DNA from: Limnobacter sp. 130
Lineage (GTDB): Bacteria; Pseudomonadota; Gammaproteobacteria; Burkholderiales; Burkholderiaceae_B
Assembly: GCF_902506325.1 (NCBI RefSeq)
Contig: NZ_LR732328.1
Location: 865,071 to 929,070, forward strand
Direction of reading: 5' to 3'
DNA: 64,000 nucleotides
Below the pieces are notes generated by a model that was not told the DNA's origin, ran no database searches, and saw only the letters and a program-made list of their open reading frames with translations. The position numbers and the translations under genes were made by a program. The stretch's first letter is position 1. Each line of letters opens with the position of its first letter. Below, one piece after another: positions 6,324 to 15,137 of this stretch.

Positions 6324-7445
6324 ATGACTGATTCAGTGAACAACCAGAAGCGCCGTGATTTTATCAAAGGCACATCCGTGGCCGCAGTGGGTGCAGGCGC
6401 CTTGGCGTTCCCCATGATTTCTACTGCTCAAACTGTGAACATGCGCTTTCAGAGTACATGGCCACAGAAAGACATTTTCCACGAGTATGCCGTTGACTTT
6501 GCCGACAAAGTAAACAGCATGACAGGTGGTCGCCTGAAAATCGAAGTATTGCCTGCTGGCTCAGTTGTGAAAGCATTTGACCTGTTGGACGCAGTAAGCA
6601 AGGGTACCCTCGACGGTGGCCACGGCGTTATCGCCTACTGGTACGGTAAAAACGCAGCGGTTGCGCTGTGGGGTTCTGGCCCATCTTTCGGCATGGACGC
6701 AAACATGCTGTTGGCCTGGCACAAATACGGTGGCGGCAAGGAATTGCTGGACGAAATCTATGGCGACCTGAAAATGGACGTTGTTTCTTTCATGTCTGGC
6801 CCAATGCCAACTCAGCCCCTGGGCTGGTTCAAGAAGCCTGTAACGAAAGCTGAAGACCTGAAAGGCCTTAAGTTCCGTACAGTTGGCTTGTCTGTAGACA
6901 TGTTCACGAAGATGGGTGTTGCAGTTAACGCACTGCCTGGCGGCGAAATCGTTCCAGCGATGGATCGTGGCCTGCTGGATGCAGCTGAATTCAACAACGC
7001 ATCGTCAGACCGCCTGCTGGGCTTCCCAGACGTGTCCAAAGTGTGCATGTTGCAATCGTTCCACCAGTCTTCAGAACAGTTCGAAATCATGTTCAACAAG
7101 ACCAAGTACAACAAGCTGCCAGCCGAGATCAAAGCCATTATTGCAAACGCCTCTGAAGCTGCGTCTGCCGACATGAGCTGGAAGGCAGTGGATCGCTACT
7201 CCAAAGACTACATGGAAATGCAAAGCAAAGACGGCGTTAAGTTCTTCAAGACGCCTGACAGCATCTTGAAAGCCCAATTGAAAGCATGGGATGAAGTGAC
7301 CAAAGAAAAGTCTGCTTCAAACCCCATGTTCAAGAAAGTGTTTGAATCGCAGCGTGCATTTGCTGCACGTGCAGCCAAATGGCAAGCCGATACATCCGTC
7401 GACTTCAAAATGGCTCAAGCGTTTTACGCACAACAGAAGAAGTAA
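6324..7445 (+). CDS. dctP: TRAP transporter substrate-binding protein (DctP family, TakP-like)
   Basis: 373 aa with a strong ribosome binding site (AAGGAGG, seven bases from ATG). The twin-arginine signal KRRDFIKG (residues ~9-16) is followed by a hydrophobic stretch and an A-Q cleavage region. The mature protein follows the DctP plan, with GGRLKIEVLPAGSVV near residues 69-83 and the ELKGLKFRT-type segment LKGLKFRTVGL that contacts the carboxylate of the ligand. Overall it resembles the TakP group that binds 2-oxoacids or lactate with a metal ion. It is the periplasmic receptor for the DctQ/DctM membrane subunits encoded downstream. An intrinsic terminator between it and dctQ should give more receptor than channel. 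Confidence 0.85.
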   Translation: MTDSVNNQKRRDFIKGTSVAAVGAGALAFPMISTAQTVNMRFQSTWPQKDIFHEYAVDFADKVNSMTGGRLKIEVLPAGSVVKAFDLLDAVSKGTLDGGHGVIAYWYGKNAAVALWGSGPSFGMDANMLLAWHKYGGGKELLDEIYGDLKMDVVSFMSGPMPTQPLGWFKKPVTKAEDLKGLKFRTVGLSVDMFTKMGVAVNALPGGEIVPAMDRGLLDAAEFNNASSDRLLGFPDVSKVCMLQSFHQSSEQFEIMFNKTKYNKLPAEIKAIIANASEAASADMSWKAVDRYSKDYMEMQSKDGVKFFKTPDSILKAQLKAWDEVTKEKSASNPMFKKVFESQRAFAARAAKWQADTSVDFKMAQAFYAQQKK

Positions 7446-7462
7446 TTTGTTTCCATAGCCTG

Positions 7463-7499
7463 AAAGCCAACATCTACACAATGGATGTTGGCTTTTTTT
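7463..7499 (+). terminator. Partial terminator between dctP and dctQ
   Basis: AAAGCCAACATC (7463-7474) pairs perfectly with GATGTTGGCTTT (7484-7495) and runs into seven T (7493-7499). It lies inside an operon, so it probably lowers expression of dctQM relative to the binding protein. Confidence 0.85.
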
Positions 7500-7523
7500 A
7501 AAACCGAACCCGAGGTTCACCCC

Positions 7524-8093
7524 ATGTTAGCTTTCCTTCATTTGGTCGACAAAATTTCCACCAAGGTAGGGCATCTGTTTGCCTGGACCATTGTGTTGTT
7601 GACTGGAATTATCGTGTTCGAAGTATTCACGCGATACGCCCTGAACAGCCCCAATCCATGGGTGTTCGATGCGTCCTACATTCTCTACGGTATCCTGTTC
7701 ATGATGGCAGGTGCGTACACGTTGGCCACCAATGGTCACGTGCGTGGCGACATTCTTTACGGCTTTCTTGAGCCCAGAACACAAGCCATTCTTGATCTGA
7801 TTCTGTATTTTATTTTCTTCTTTCCCGGCATCATCGCATTGACCTACGCAGGGTACACATTCGCTGACGAGGCCTGGGCCATCAAGGAAATGTCTTCAAT
7901 CACGGCCGATGGCCCTCCCATCTACCCATTCAAGGCATTCATTCCGCTGGCAGCTGTTTTCTTGCTGCTTCAGGGCGTAGTCGAAGTGATTCGCTGCGTC
8001 ATGTGCATCAAAGACGGCGTGTGGCCCAAGCGTGAAGACGATGTGCAAGAAGTCGATGTAGAGAAGCTCAAAGCGTCTCTCGGCAAGAATTAA
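7524..8093 (+). CDS. dctQ: TRAP transporter small permease subunit (DctQ)
   Basis: 189 aa from the ATG at 7524, preceded by GAGG eight bases upstream. An in-frame ATG at 7485 would lie inside the terminator hairpin and is rejected. Four membrane helices are visible: FAWTIVLLTGIIVFEVFTRYAL, YILYGILFMMAGAYTLA, LDLILYFIFFFPGIIALTYAG and AFIPLAAVFLLLQGVVEVI, as in DctQ. The charged C-terminus lies in the cytoplasm. It forms the membrane part of the transporter together with dctM, which follows after 11 bases, and probably helps assemble or orient the large subunit. Confidence 0.85.
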   Translation: MLAFLHLVDKISTKVGHLFAWTIVLLTGIIVFEVFTRYALNSPNPWVFDASYILYGILFMMAGAYTLATNGHVRGDILYGFLEPRTQAILDLILYFIFFFPGIIALTYAGYTFADEAWAIKEMSSITADGPPIYPFKAFIPLAAVFLLLQGVVEVIRCVMCIKDGVWPKREDDVQEVDVEKLKASLGKN

Positions 8094-8104
8094 CAGGATT
8101 AATC

Positions 8105-9985
8105 ATGAAAAAAGAACTATATTTTGGTATTGCCATCATGGCGATGATCCTGATCGGGGTCGCCATTGCAATGCCTGCCCCATCTGAAATGAATAACGGC
8201 CATCTGGGCTTGCTGATGCTTTCCCTGATTGTTGTGGCCATTATGCTGGGCTTCCCAACGGCGTTTACCTTGATGGGTATGGGCGTGATTTTCACGTTCT
8301 TTGCCTACGATCAAGATGTACAGAAAACACTTGATCTAATGGTTCAATCCACCTACAAGGTGATGACCAACGATGTGCTCATCTCAGTGCCCCTGTTTGT
8401 ATTCATGGGTTATCTGGTTGAACGCGCCAACCTGATCGAGAAACTTTTTAAATCCCTACACTTGGCCATGGCTCGCCTTCCCGGCGCCTTGGGCGTTGCA
8501 ACACTGGTCACTTGCGCAATTTTCGCAACGGCCACTGGTATTGTGGGTGCGGTGGTTACCTTGATGGGTCTGTTGGCCATGCCCAGCATGCTCAAAGCAG
8601 GCTATGACACCAAAATGGCTGCCGGTGCCATCACCGCCGGCGGTTGTCTGGGTATTTTGATCCCTCCTTCTGTGTTGTTGATCGTATATGGTGCAACAGC
8701 CGGTGTTTCCGTGGTGCAGTTGTACGCAGGCGCATTTTTCCCCGGCATTATGTTGGCAAGCTTGTACGTCGCTTACATCATCATTCGTGCAAAGCTGAAT
8801 CCGAAAAGCGCCCCTCCCTTGTCAGAGGAAGATCGCCGAGTGCCGCTTAGCCCTGTGCTGGGTTCACTCAAGCGCACCTATGGCAGCAGCCGCGCAGTGT
8901 CCGCATTGGTCAATGGCATGAAAGGCCGTCGCGAAGGCAACCTGACCACCGGGCAAGTGGCCAACCAGTTCTTCGTGGCCATGTTGCCAGCAATTTTCGC
9001 CGCGTTCATTCTGGGCTTGGTGTATTCCTCACTGACAGCCCCCAAGCCAGCGGCATACGACACCACAGGCCTGGTCAGTTTTGGTTCTGAATATCAGGAC
9101 TCAAGCACCAGTAAGTACGATTTTGGCTTTGATGAACCTGCTGGCGCTGAAACCACCGAAGCAGCACCTGCTGCTGTGGAAGAACCCGCCGAGCCGGCAG
9201 CTGCTGCCGTTGCTGATGAGCCCGAGGCCAGGTCAGCCCCCATGAATTTCTGGATTTCCCTGCTCGTGGTGTTGGCGGTGCTTGTGTACTACTACTCACG
9301 CCTGAGCTTTGAGCGTCTTGAAGTGTTCAAGATGTTGCTGACATCCTTCTTCCCCCTTGCAATTTTGATTATGGCGGTATTGGGAAGCATTGTTTTCGGT
9401 TTCGCAACGCCCTCTGAGGCAGCCGCTGTAGGCGCATTCGGCGGTTTGTTGTTGGCGGCGGGTTACAGACAACTCAGCTTCCCGGTGCTGCGTGAATCCG
9501 CATTCCTGACCTCCAAAACAACGGCCATGGTGTGCTGGTTGTTTGTGGGCTCGTCCATCTTCTCAGCGGCATTTGCGCTGCTGGGTGGTCAGGAATTGGT
9601 CGAACAATGGGTATTGTCTTTGGGCCTCACTCCCATTCAGTTCCTGTTGCTCTCGCAAGTGATTATTTTCCTGTTGGGCTGGCCTTTGGAATGGACAGAA
9701 ATCATCGTGATTTTCATGCCGATTTTCATTCCGCTGCTGCCCTACTTTGACGTAGATCCACTGTTCTTCGGATTGCTGGTTGCCATGAACCTGCAAACTG
9801 CGTTCCTGTCTCCGCCAGTGGCGATGGCCGCTTTCTACCTGAAAGGTGTGTCGCCACCCGGAGTTACATTGAACCAGATTTTCCTGGGCATGATTCCATT
9901 CATGTTCATCCAGATCTTTGCCATGTTTGTGTTGTATGTGTTCCCGCAAATCGGCATGTGGCTGCCTGGCGTGCTTTACAGATAA
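8105..9985 (+). CDS. dctM: TRAP transporter large permease subunit (DctM), enlarged
   Basis: 626 aa; AGGA lies six bases before the ATG. It is the ion-coupled channel subunit that takes ligand from DctP and imports it with sodium. Typical DctM sequence includes an N-terminal helical block, ITAGGCLGILIPPSV (177-190) and FGFATPSEAAAVGAFGG (431-447). The usual length is about 430 residues; here roughly 170 residues are inserted between about 230 and 405. The insert holds two probable membrane helices (about 288-308 and 384-397) joined by an Ala/Pro/Glu-rich linker (about 311-380). The reading frame is clean throughout, so this looks like a genuine variant and not an assembly fault. It is the last gene of the operon. 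Confidence 0.85.
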   Translation: MKKELYFGIAIMAMILIGVAIAMPAPSEMNNGHLGLLMLSLIVVAIMLGFPTAFTLMGMGVIFTFFAYDQDVQKTLDLMVQSTYKVMTNDVLISVPLFVFMGYLVERANLIEKLFKSLHLAMARLPGALGVATLVTCAIFATATGIVGAVVTLMGLLAMPSMLKAGYDTKMAAGAITAGGCLGILIPPSVLLIVYGATAGVSVVQLYAGAFFPGIMLASLYVAYIIIRAKLNPKSAPPLSEEDRRVPLSPVLGSLKRTYGSSRAVSALVNGMKGRREGNLTTGQVANQFFVAMLPAIFAAFILGLVYSSLTAPKPAAYDTTGLVSFGSEYQDSSTSKYDFGFDEPAGAETTEAAPAAVEEPAEPAAAAVADEPEARSAPMNFWISLLVVLAVLVYYYSRLSFERLEVFKMLLTSFFPLAILIMAVLGSIVFGFATPSEAAAVGAFGGLLLAAGYRQLSFPVLRESAFLTSKTTAMVCWLFVGSSIFSAAFALLGGQELVEQWVLSLGLTPIQFLLLSQVIIFLLGWPLEWTEIIVIFMPIFIPLLPYFDVDPLFFGLLVAMNLQTAFLSPPVAMAAFYLKGVSPPGVTLNQIFLGMIPFMFIQIFAMFVLYVFPQIGMWLPGVLYR

Positions 9986-10013
9986 GCAATGCGTTGTTGA
10001 TCTGTCTGAATGC

Positions 10014-10040
10014 AAAAAACCGCCCTAGTGGCGGTTTTTT
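10014..10040 (+). terminator. Terminator of the TRAP operon
   Basis: ACCGCC (10019-10024) pairs with GGCGGT (10030-10035) around a five-base loop, with six T (10035-10040) after it and six A before it. It ends the dctPQM operon 30-55 bases after the stop. Confidence 0.9.
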
Positions 10041-10050
10041 GTTATTGAAC

Positions 10051-10141
10051 ATCCGCTCGTTCGAATCTACTCACAGGTCGCAAAAACAAAAAACCCGCCA
10101 CAAGGGCGGGTTTCTATGTTTTTGGCGGAAGCTGTGAGATT
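10051..10141. repeat. 91-bp direct repeat, copy 1
   Basis: Identical over 91 bases to 10212-10302, offset 161. It contains a copy of the last 16 bases of tRNA-Ser(UGA), its CCA, the downstream terminator hairpin and about 40 further bases. The match stops inside the tRNA T-arm. Confidence 0.95.
10082..10113 (-). terminator. Intrinsic terminator within repeat copy 1
   Basis: AAACCCGCC (10091-10099) pairs with GGCGGGTTT (10105-10113). On the minus strand it is followed by a T-rich tract (complement of 10082-10093). It is a duplicate of the tRNA-Ser(UGA) terminator. Confidence 0.85.
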
Positions 10142-10165
10142 GTTCTCGCACCTAGCGGTGCTCCC
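10126..10165 (-). pseudogene. Decayed tRNA-Ser(UGA) copy
   Basis: Positions 10126-10141 equal the 3' end of tRNA-Ser(UGA), with CCA encoded at 10123-10125. Beyond that the sequence diverges, but CTCGCACC at 10145-10152 equals the variable-arm segment at 10318-10325 of the intact gene, as if about 12 bases had been lost between. No anticodon arm is recognisable. The right boundary is approximate. Confidence 0.5.
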
Positions 10166-10211
10166 TCGTTTCGTTCCCTATCGGGAACTACACCGAACTA
10201 TTATTTTTACG

Positions 10212-10302
10212 ATCCGCTCGTTCGAATCTACTCACAGGTCGCAAAAACAAAAAACCCGCCACAAGGGCGGGTTTCTATGTTTTTGGCGGAAGCTGTGAGA
10301 TT
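10212..10302. repeat. 91-bp direct repeat, copy 2
   Basis: Same 91 bases as 10051-10141. Its right end (10287-10302) is the 3' end of the intact tRNA-Ser(UGA). The 70 bases between the copies (10142-10211) contain a small GTTCCC/GGGAAC dyad and no gene. Confidence 0.95.
10243..10274 (-). terminator. Terminator of tRNA-Ser(UGA)
   Basis: AAACCCGCC (10252-10260) pairs with GGCGGGTTT (10266-10274), followed on the minus strand by a T-rich tract. It lies about 10 bases after the tRNA 3' end. Confidence 0.85.
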
Positions 10303-10373
10303 CGAACTCACGGAGGGCTCGCACCCTCGCCGGTTTTCAAGACCGGTGCATTCAACCGCTCTGCCAAGCTTCC
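10287..10373 (-). tRNA. tRNA-Ser (anticodon UGA)
   Basis: Complete 87-nt type II tRNA read from 10373 to 10287. The acceptor stem GGAAGCT (10367-10373) pairs with AGCTTCC (complement of 10288-10294). The anticodon loop CTTGAAA gives UGA, the variable arm is long, and the T-loop is TTCGAATC. CCA is encoded at 10284-10286. Confidence 0.95.
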
Positions 10374-10440
10374 GAGCCCGCAATTATAACCATAAACTCT
10401 TGGTTTTGGAAACACTCTCGAATGAAATCGTGGAATATCG

Positions 10441-11787
10441 CTAACCCTTTAGGCCCATGCGCTTTTTCATGGCTTGCATGCTGACATACGACAACACAGC
10501 AATGGTGGGTATGGCCACAGCGATCGCCAAATCAGGCGAAACAGGCACTCCCATGGTTTTTAGCCCTTTGGCCAAATAACCTACCAAACTCGCGCCGTAG
10601 TAAGAAATAGCAACGATCGAAAGACCTTCTACCGTCTCCTGCAAACGCAACTGAACCTTTGCACGCTTGTCCATGCTGGTGAGCAAGCGCTGATTCTGGC
10701 TTTCCCGCTCAATTTCCACGCGGGTCCGCAACAATTGGGTAACTCGGGAAATACGGGCGGCCAGCTCATCTTGCCTGCGTGCTGTCCAGGTACAGGTTTT
10801 CATCGCGGGGCCCAAACGGCGATCCATGAACTCGCCAAACGTTTGCATGCCCACCATGGGAATTTCTTTCAACTCGGCAATCCGCTTTTTCACCAAATCG
10901 GTGTAGGCCTCTGCCGCAGTGAACCGCACACGGTTTTCAGCGCTTAACTGCTCGACCTTGGCCGCCAGGTCAGTCAAGTGGCTCAACAACTTGCGATCCA
11001 GCTCAACATCTTCGGAAGTCACCTCAGCCAAGTCTTCCGTTTTGCTGGTGGCCGCCATTTCAGTGGCCAATTTCACCAGGCGATCCTCATGCGACGACAG
11101 CTTCGGCAATGTGGCACGCGCAACCGGAAAACTCAGCAGCGCCATCATGCGATAGGTCTCCATCTCGATCGTGCGCTGCACCACCCGCCCCAACTGGCGA
11201 GACCCCATTTTCAAATTACAAATCAGAATACGGGTAGCGCCGCGATCAGCAATTCGAAGGTCGGAAAACACCTGCCCGGCCCCATTCGCAATCATGCCGC
11301 CGATCAAGGTGTTGCCATCAAAATAGCCTGCAACACTGCGTGGTTCGCGAGAGCCCTCTGTTTTTTGAACAAACAGCTCAATGGCCACCAGCATGACGCC
11401 AGGCAAAGCTGCCATCCAGCTTGGTGGCAAGCGGCGGGTAACCGGGCGATCAAAAACTATCGCATGATCGGCCCGTTCGAAGAATGTCAGCGTAATGAAC
11501 TCATTGTGCCGCTCTAGCCGCAGGCGCAAGGCCGACTCGCCTCCACACAAGCTCAAGCTGACCTGGGGAGCAGCCAATTCCTCATCGGAAACTGGTTTGC
11601 ATCCACAATAGTCCACCAAAGCCTGCAATTGCGCGACAATCTCGGGCGTGACCTCGCCCTGTACCAGCAAAGCAATGTGGAACACTCTTTCCTGAGGCCA
11701 CAAGGCCTCGGTGGGGCGGGAATGGACTTCATCATTCAGCGCTTGCCGCAAAGGGTATGGCTGGGGCAATAAGTTACTTTTATTCAT
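10441..11787 (-). CDS. DUF3422 family membrane-anchored protein
   Basis: 448 aa from the ATG at 11787 (an upstream TTG at 11796 is less likely). The N-terminal part opens with LPQPYPLRQALNDEVHSRP, a hallmark of DUF3422. The middle is largely helical and charged, with a probable coiled coil around residues 250-390. Two hydrophobic segments close the protein (SIVAISYYGASLVGYLA and a second near LAIAVAIPTIAVLSYV), which should anchor the C-terminus in the inner membrane. The biochemical role of the family is not known. It follows pgsA by 22 bases on the same strand and may be cotranscribed with uvrC and pgsA. Confidence 0.75.
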   Translation of the reverse strand: MNKSNLLPQPYPLRQALNDEVHSRPTEALWPQERVFHIALLVQGEVTPEIVAQLQALVDYCGCKPVSDEELAAPQVSLSLCGGESALRLRLERHNEFITLTFFERADHAIVFDRPVTRRLPPSWMAALPGVMLVAIELFVQKTEGSREPRSVAGYFDGNTLIGGMIANGAGQVFSDLRIADRGATRILICNLKMGSRQLGRVVQRTIEMETYRMMALLSFPVARATLPKLSSHEDRLVKLATEMAATSKTEDLAEVTSEDVELDRKLLSHLTDLAAKVEQLSAENRVRFTAAEAYTDLVKKRIAELKEIPMVGMQTFGEFMDRRLGPAMKTCTWTARRQDELAARISRVTQLLRTRVEIERESQNQRLLTSMDKRAKVQLRLQETVEGLSIVAISYYGASLVGYLAKGLKTMGVPVSPDLAIAVAIPTIAVLSYVSMQAMKKRMGLKG

Positions 11788-11809
11788 GACAAACAAGATT
11801 GGTGGGCGC

Positions 11810-12379
11810 TTAACTTCGAGCGCGAAGTTCGGGCCATGCCTTCATCAAGTAATAGCACATCGACCACACAGTTAATACCGCAGCCACATAAATTCCCAAA
11901 GTACCCAGTAAGCGGAAATCAATGCCCATCCAGGTTTCATTGGCCAACAACATGGGTATGGCCACCATTTGCGCAATGGTCTTGAACTTGCCAAGCCAGT
12001 TCACTGCAACGCTGTTACGCGCACCAATGCTTGCCATCCATTCGCGCAATGCAGAAATTGTGATCTCGCGGCCAATAATGATTAGCGCAATGAAGGGTCC
12101 AATACGCCCAAGATCAACCAACACAATCAGTGCAGCACCCACCATCAGCTTGTCAGCCACCGGGTCGAGAAACGCACCAAAGGCTGAAGTTTGATTCCAG
12201 CGGCGGGCCAGGTAACCGTCTACAAAATCGGTAATGGCGGCGAACACAAACACCCAGGCACCCACCCAGTTTTGCATGGAAATGGACATCACTGTTTCAG
12301 GCAGAAAATAAATGCCGACAACCAGTGGAATCAAAATAATCCGGACCCAGGTCAGGATCATGGGCAGGTTCATTGGCAT
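11810..12379 (-). CDS. pgsA: CDP-diacylglycerol-glycerol-3-phosphate 3-phosphatidyltransferase
   Basis: 189 aa from the ATG at 12379; the open frame extends upstream but the conserved start MPMNLPMILTWVR fits the family. It makes phosphatidylglycerol phosphate, the first committed step to phosphatidylglycerol and cardiolipin, in the inner membrane. The CDP-alcohol phosphotransferase motif is complete: DFVDGYLARRW followed by GAFLDPVADK (D-x2-D-G-x2-A-R-x8-G-x3-D-x3-D). About four to five membrane helices are visible. It lies downstream of uvrC (85 bases) on the same strand, the uvrC-pgsA order common in proteobacteria. Confidence 0.93.
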   Translation of the reverse strand: MPMNLPMILTWVRIILIPLVVGIYFLPETVMSISMQNWVGAWVFVFAAITDFVDGYLARRWNQTSAFGAFLDPVADKLMVGAALIVLVDLGRIGPFIALIIIGREITISALREWMASIGARNSVAVNWLGKFKTIAQMVAIPMLLANETWMGIDFRLLGTLGIYVAAVLTVWSMCYYLMKAWPELRARS

Positions 12380-12463
12380 ATCTGTTTTTCTTTTGTTAAG
12401 TAAAAATACACGGTATAGAGGTACAGAATATATCAGCGCCAACGTCTGTTGAGGCACACATCT

Positions 12464-14449
12464 TCAATGCAAACGCCGATAAATTTCTTCAGCCAGCGTC
12501 TTGGAGATCCCTTCGACTGTTTGCAAATCTTCCACACTGGCCGCTTTAACCCCCCTCAAACCGCCAAAACGGGTGAGTAACTTTTGTTTGCGCCGCGCAC
12601 CAATGCCTTCAATTTCATCCAGTTCAGACACCTGGCGAGCCTTTGCACGTTTGGCTCGCATGCCGGTGATTGCAAACCGGTGGGCTTCATCCCGAATCTG
12701 GGCAATCAACATGAGCGCAGGGTGCCCAGGGCCCAGCTCAAGGCTCGGCCTACCGTCGGGAAACACCAGGGTTTCCAGGCCCACCTTGCGGTTCTCACCT
12801 TTCTTCACGCCCACGATCAGACCGATGTCCAGGCCCAATTGCTCAAACACTTGCCGGGCCACTTCAATTTGCCCCTTGCCACCGTCGATTAGTACCACAT
12901 GCGGCATGACAATTGGGGCTTTGCCCTCGCGCTGATAGCGGCGGGTTACCGCTTGGCGCATGGCTGCGTAGTCATCACCCGGCGTAATGCCTTCAATGTT
13001 GTACCGGCGGTATTCACGGCTTTGCATGTCGTGGTTGTGAAACACCACACACGAAGCCTGTGTGGCCTCGCCTGCGGTGTGGGAAATATCAAAGCACTCC
13101 ACCCGCAAAGTGGCCAGCAAATCAATGTCCTCGGGCGGTGTGTCCACGGCAGCTTCCGTGCCGGGTGGTAAAACGGAATCGCTGGCAGTGTCGCCCAGTG
13201 GTTTGATGGTGCCACCCAAGAGGCTGTTCGCCTCGCCCGCCTGCAAAGCTTCTTCAAGTCGTGTTTCAAGGCCCAGTGTTTCGACCAGTGCACGGGTTCG
13301 GAACTGGGCTGAGCCCTGTTCGGCAATTCGCCGGGCAATGGCGATTTCCGCATTGTCCACGGCCATGTCCAGCCACTTGCGTCGCTCGCTTTGCGGCTGT
13401 CGAATCAGATTGATTTTTTTACCTGCCTGCTGGCTGAGTGCCATCAGCAATTCGGGCGCATCCAGATCCTGATTCACGATCAACAGGTTCGGAATTGGGC
13501 GATCCACATAGGCCTGGCTCAAAAACGCTTCCAGCACCTCGGGGCCAATGTCCTCGCTGGCTTGCGCCACGCTGGGAAACATGGGCTTGTCGCCCAGATG
13601 CCGACCGCCACGCACCATGGCAAGGTTTACGCACACTGCACCACCCTTGATCACCACGGCAATAATATCTGCGTCGTCATCGCCGCCCGTGGTGTCCACC
13701 GACTGCTTTTGTAACACGCGGCTTAGCGCACCCAACTGGTTGCGGTACATGGCCGCCTTCTCAAACTCCAGCAAGCCGCTGGCCTCCAGCATTTTCTCTT
13801 CCAGGCTGGCCAACACCGCTTTGTGGTCACCCCGCAAAAAGCGAGAAGCAGCTTCCACATCTTTTGCGTAATCTTCAGGGCTGATCCAGTTCACACAGGG
13901 TGCGCTGCAACGCTGAATTTGGGCCTGCAAACAGGGCCGTGACCGATGCGCAAAAACTGTGTCTTCACAGGTGCGCAACAGAAACACGCGCTGCAGCACC
14001 TGAATACTTTCCTTCACTGCCCAGGCATTGGGAAATGGCCCAAAAAACTGGGACTTTTTATCGACAGCGCCACGGTAATACGCCACACGCGGGTATTTGT
14101 GGTTGGTCAGGCGAAGGTAGGGGTAGCTTTTGTCGTCCCGAAACAGAATGTTGTAACGCGGGCTAAGCGATTTAATCAGGTTGTTTTCAAGCAGCAGCGC
14201 TTCCGCTTCCGTGCGGGTGGGCGTGACATCAACGCGCACTATGCGCTCAACCATGTGGCTGGTACGCGGGCTCGCATGGGTTTTCTGAAAATACGACGAC
14301 ACCCGTTTTTTCAGGTTCTTGGCTTTGCCCACGTACATCACCGTGCCGTTTGCGTCGATCATGCGATACACGCCGGGGCGCGTGGTCAAATCCTTCAGAA
14401 ATGCGGCAATATCAAAAGGTGAGTCTGGCGACTGCTGATCTTCGGTCAT
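12464..14449 (-). CDS. uvrC: UvrABC system protein C (excinuclease subunit)
   Basis: 661 aa, slightly longer than the ~610 of E. coli. UvrC makes both incisions around a DNA lesion in nucleotide excision repair after UvrA/UvrB loading. The domains are in the usual order: GIY-YIG nuclease (PGVYRM...[18 protein letters not shown], residues ~25-57), a cysteine-containing region ([13 protein letters not shown]), the UVR domain that binds UvrB (~210-245), the RNase H-like second nuclease with VECFDISH and LIDGGKGQI, and C-terminal helix-hairpin-helix repeats ([11 protein letters not shown] and [12 protein letters not shown]). A loosely conserved insertion of about 40 residues ([14 protein letters not shown] onward, ~400-440) explains the extra length. 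Confidence 0.95.
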   Translation of the reverse strand: MTEDQQSPDSPFDIAAFLKDLTTRPGVYRMIDANGTVMYVGKAKNLKKRVSSYFQKTHASPRTSHMVERIVRVDVTPTRTEAEALLLENNLIKSLSPRYNILFRDDKSYPYLRLTNHKYPRVAYYRGAVDKKSQFFGPFPNAWAVKESIQVLQRVFLLRTCEDTVFAHRSRPCLQAQIQRCSAPCVNWISPEDYAKDVEAASRFLRGDHKAVLASLEEKMLEASGLLEFEKAAMYRNQLGALSRVLQKQSVDTTGGDDDADIIAVVIKGGAVCVNLAMVRGGRHLGDKPMFPSVAQASEDIGPEVLEAFLSQAYVDRPIPNLLIVNQDLDAPELLMALSQQAGKKINLIRQPQSERRKWLDMAVDNAEIAIARRIAEQGSAQFRTRALVETLGLETRLEEALQAGEANSLLGGTIKPLGDTASDSVLPPGTEAAVDTPPEDIDLLATLRVECFDISHTAGEATQASCVVFHNHDMQSREYRRYNIEGITPGDDYAAMRQAVTRRYQREGKAPIVMPHVVLIDGGKGQIEVARQVFEQLGLDIGLIVGVKKGENRKVGLETLVFPDGRPSLELGPGHPALMLIAQIRDEAHRFAITGMRAKRAKARQVSELDEIEGIGARRKQKLLTRFGGLRGVKAASVEDLQTVEGISKTLAEEIYRRLH

Positions 14450-14459
14450 CGCCCTGCCC

Positions 14460-15137
14460 TTACGCTTTCAGGAAATGGCTGATCGATTCCAGCACAGCCT
14501 CGAACATGGGTACGGTAAGCCGGCCTGTTTGCGTGTTGTAGCGGCTTACATGGTAACTGTCGAACAAACGAAACGCACCCAGATCATGTTCGGCTGCATG
14601 GCCAAACTTGAATGCGCTCTGCCTTTGATCCATGGCTTTCAACACGGCTTGGTGACCCACCAAACCCAAGGCCAGAACAGCTTTCGGTGGGTGTACTTTG
14701 AATTCGTGCGCAATAAACTGGTTGCAGGTTTTAATTTCTGCAGGCGTGGGTTTGTTTTCAGGCGGAACACACTTCACGGCATTGCTAACGCGTGCATTCA
14801 ATAGTTGCATGCCATCGCCCACTGCCAAGGAAACAGGCCTGTTGGCAAAACCATACTTGTGCAAAGTGCTGTACAACAGGTCGCCACAATAATCGCCCGT
14901 AAATGGGCGCCCACTGCGGTTGGCACCATGCAAACCTGGCGCCAGGCCCACAATCAACAGCTCGGCGTTGGCAGGGCCGAAAGGCGGCACGGGTCCATTG
15001 AAATGACCTGGAAACTTTTCGCGATTCTGTTCATGAAAAGCATGCAATCGCGGGCACTCGGTGCAATGCACATCAAACACCTTGGCCGGCCATTGCTGGT
15101 CCATCGCCAAGGGTTGCCATGCCAATTTTTTTTCCAT
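14460..15137 (-). CDS. Uracil-DNA glycosylase, family 5 (UDGb)-type
   Basis: 225 aa. Motif 1 is [19 protein letters not shown] (residues ~64-82), typical of the UDGb/family 5 group in that an alanine-proline pair replaces the catalytic Asp region of family 1. Cysteines in HCTEC near residues 24-28 and two further cysteines (VKCVPP and KTCNQ) can hold a 4Fe-4S cluster. The C-terminal motif is [16 protein letters not shown] with its conserved His. It should excise uracil, and possibly other deaminated bases, from DNA. Its ATG follows the purL stop with no gap, so it is probably translated from the purL mRNA. A second, family-4-type glycosylase lies at 40426-41118. Confidence 0.8.
   Translation of the reverse strand: MEKKLAWQPLAMDQQWPAKVFDVHCTECPRLHAFHEQNREKFPGHFNGPVPPFGPANAELLIVGLAPGLHGANRSGRPFTGDYCGDLLYSTLHKYGFANRPVSLAVGDGMQLLNARVSNAVKCVPPENKPTPAEIKTCNQFIAHEFKVHPPKAVLALGLVGHQAVLKAMDQRQSAFKFGHAAEHDLGAFRLFDSYHVSRYNTQTGRLTVPMFEAVLESISHFLKA

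Noticed and set aside
7485-7523. Earlier dctQ start at 7485
   Set aside because: It lies inside the terminator hairpin; the ATG at 7524 has its own ribosome binding site.
10142-10211. REP-like or insertion element between the 91-bp repeats
   Set aside because: Only a six-pair GTTCCC/GGGAAC dyad is visible; there are no terminal repeats or coding capacity.
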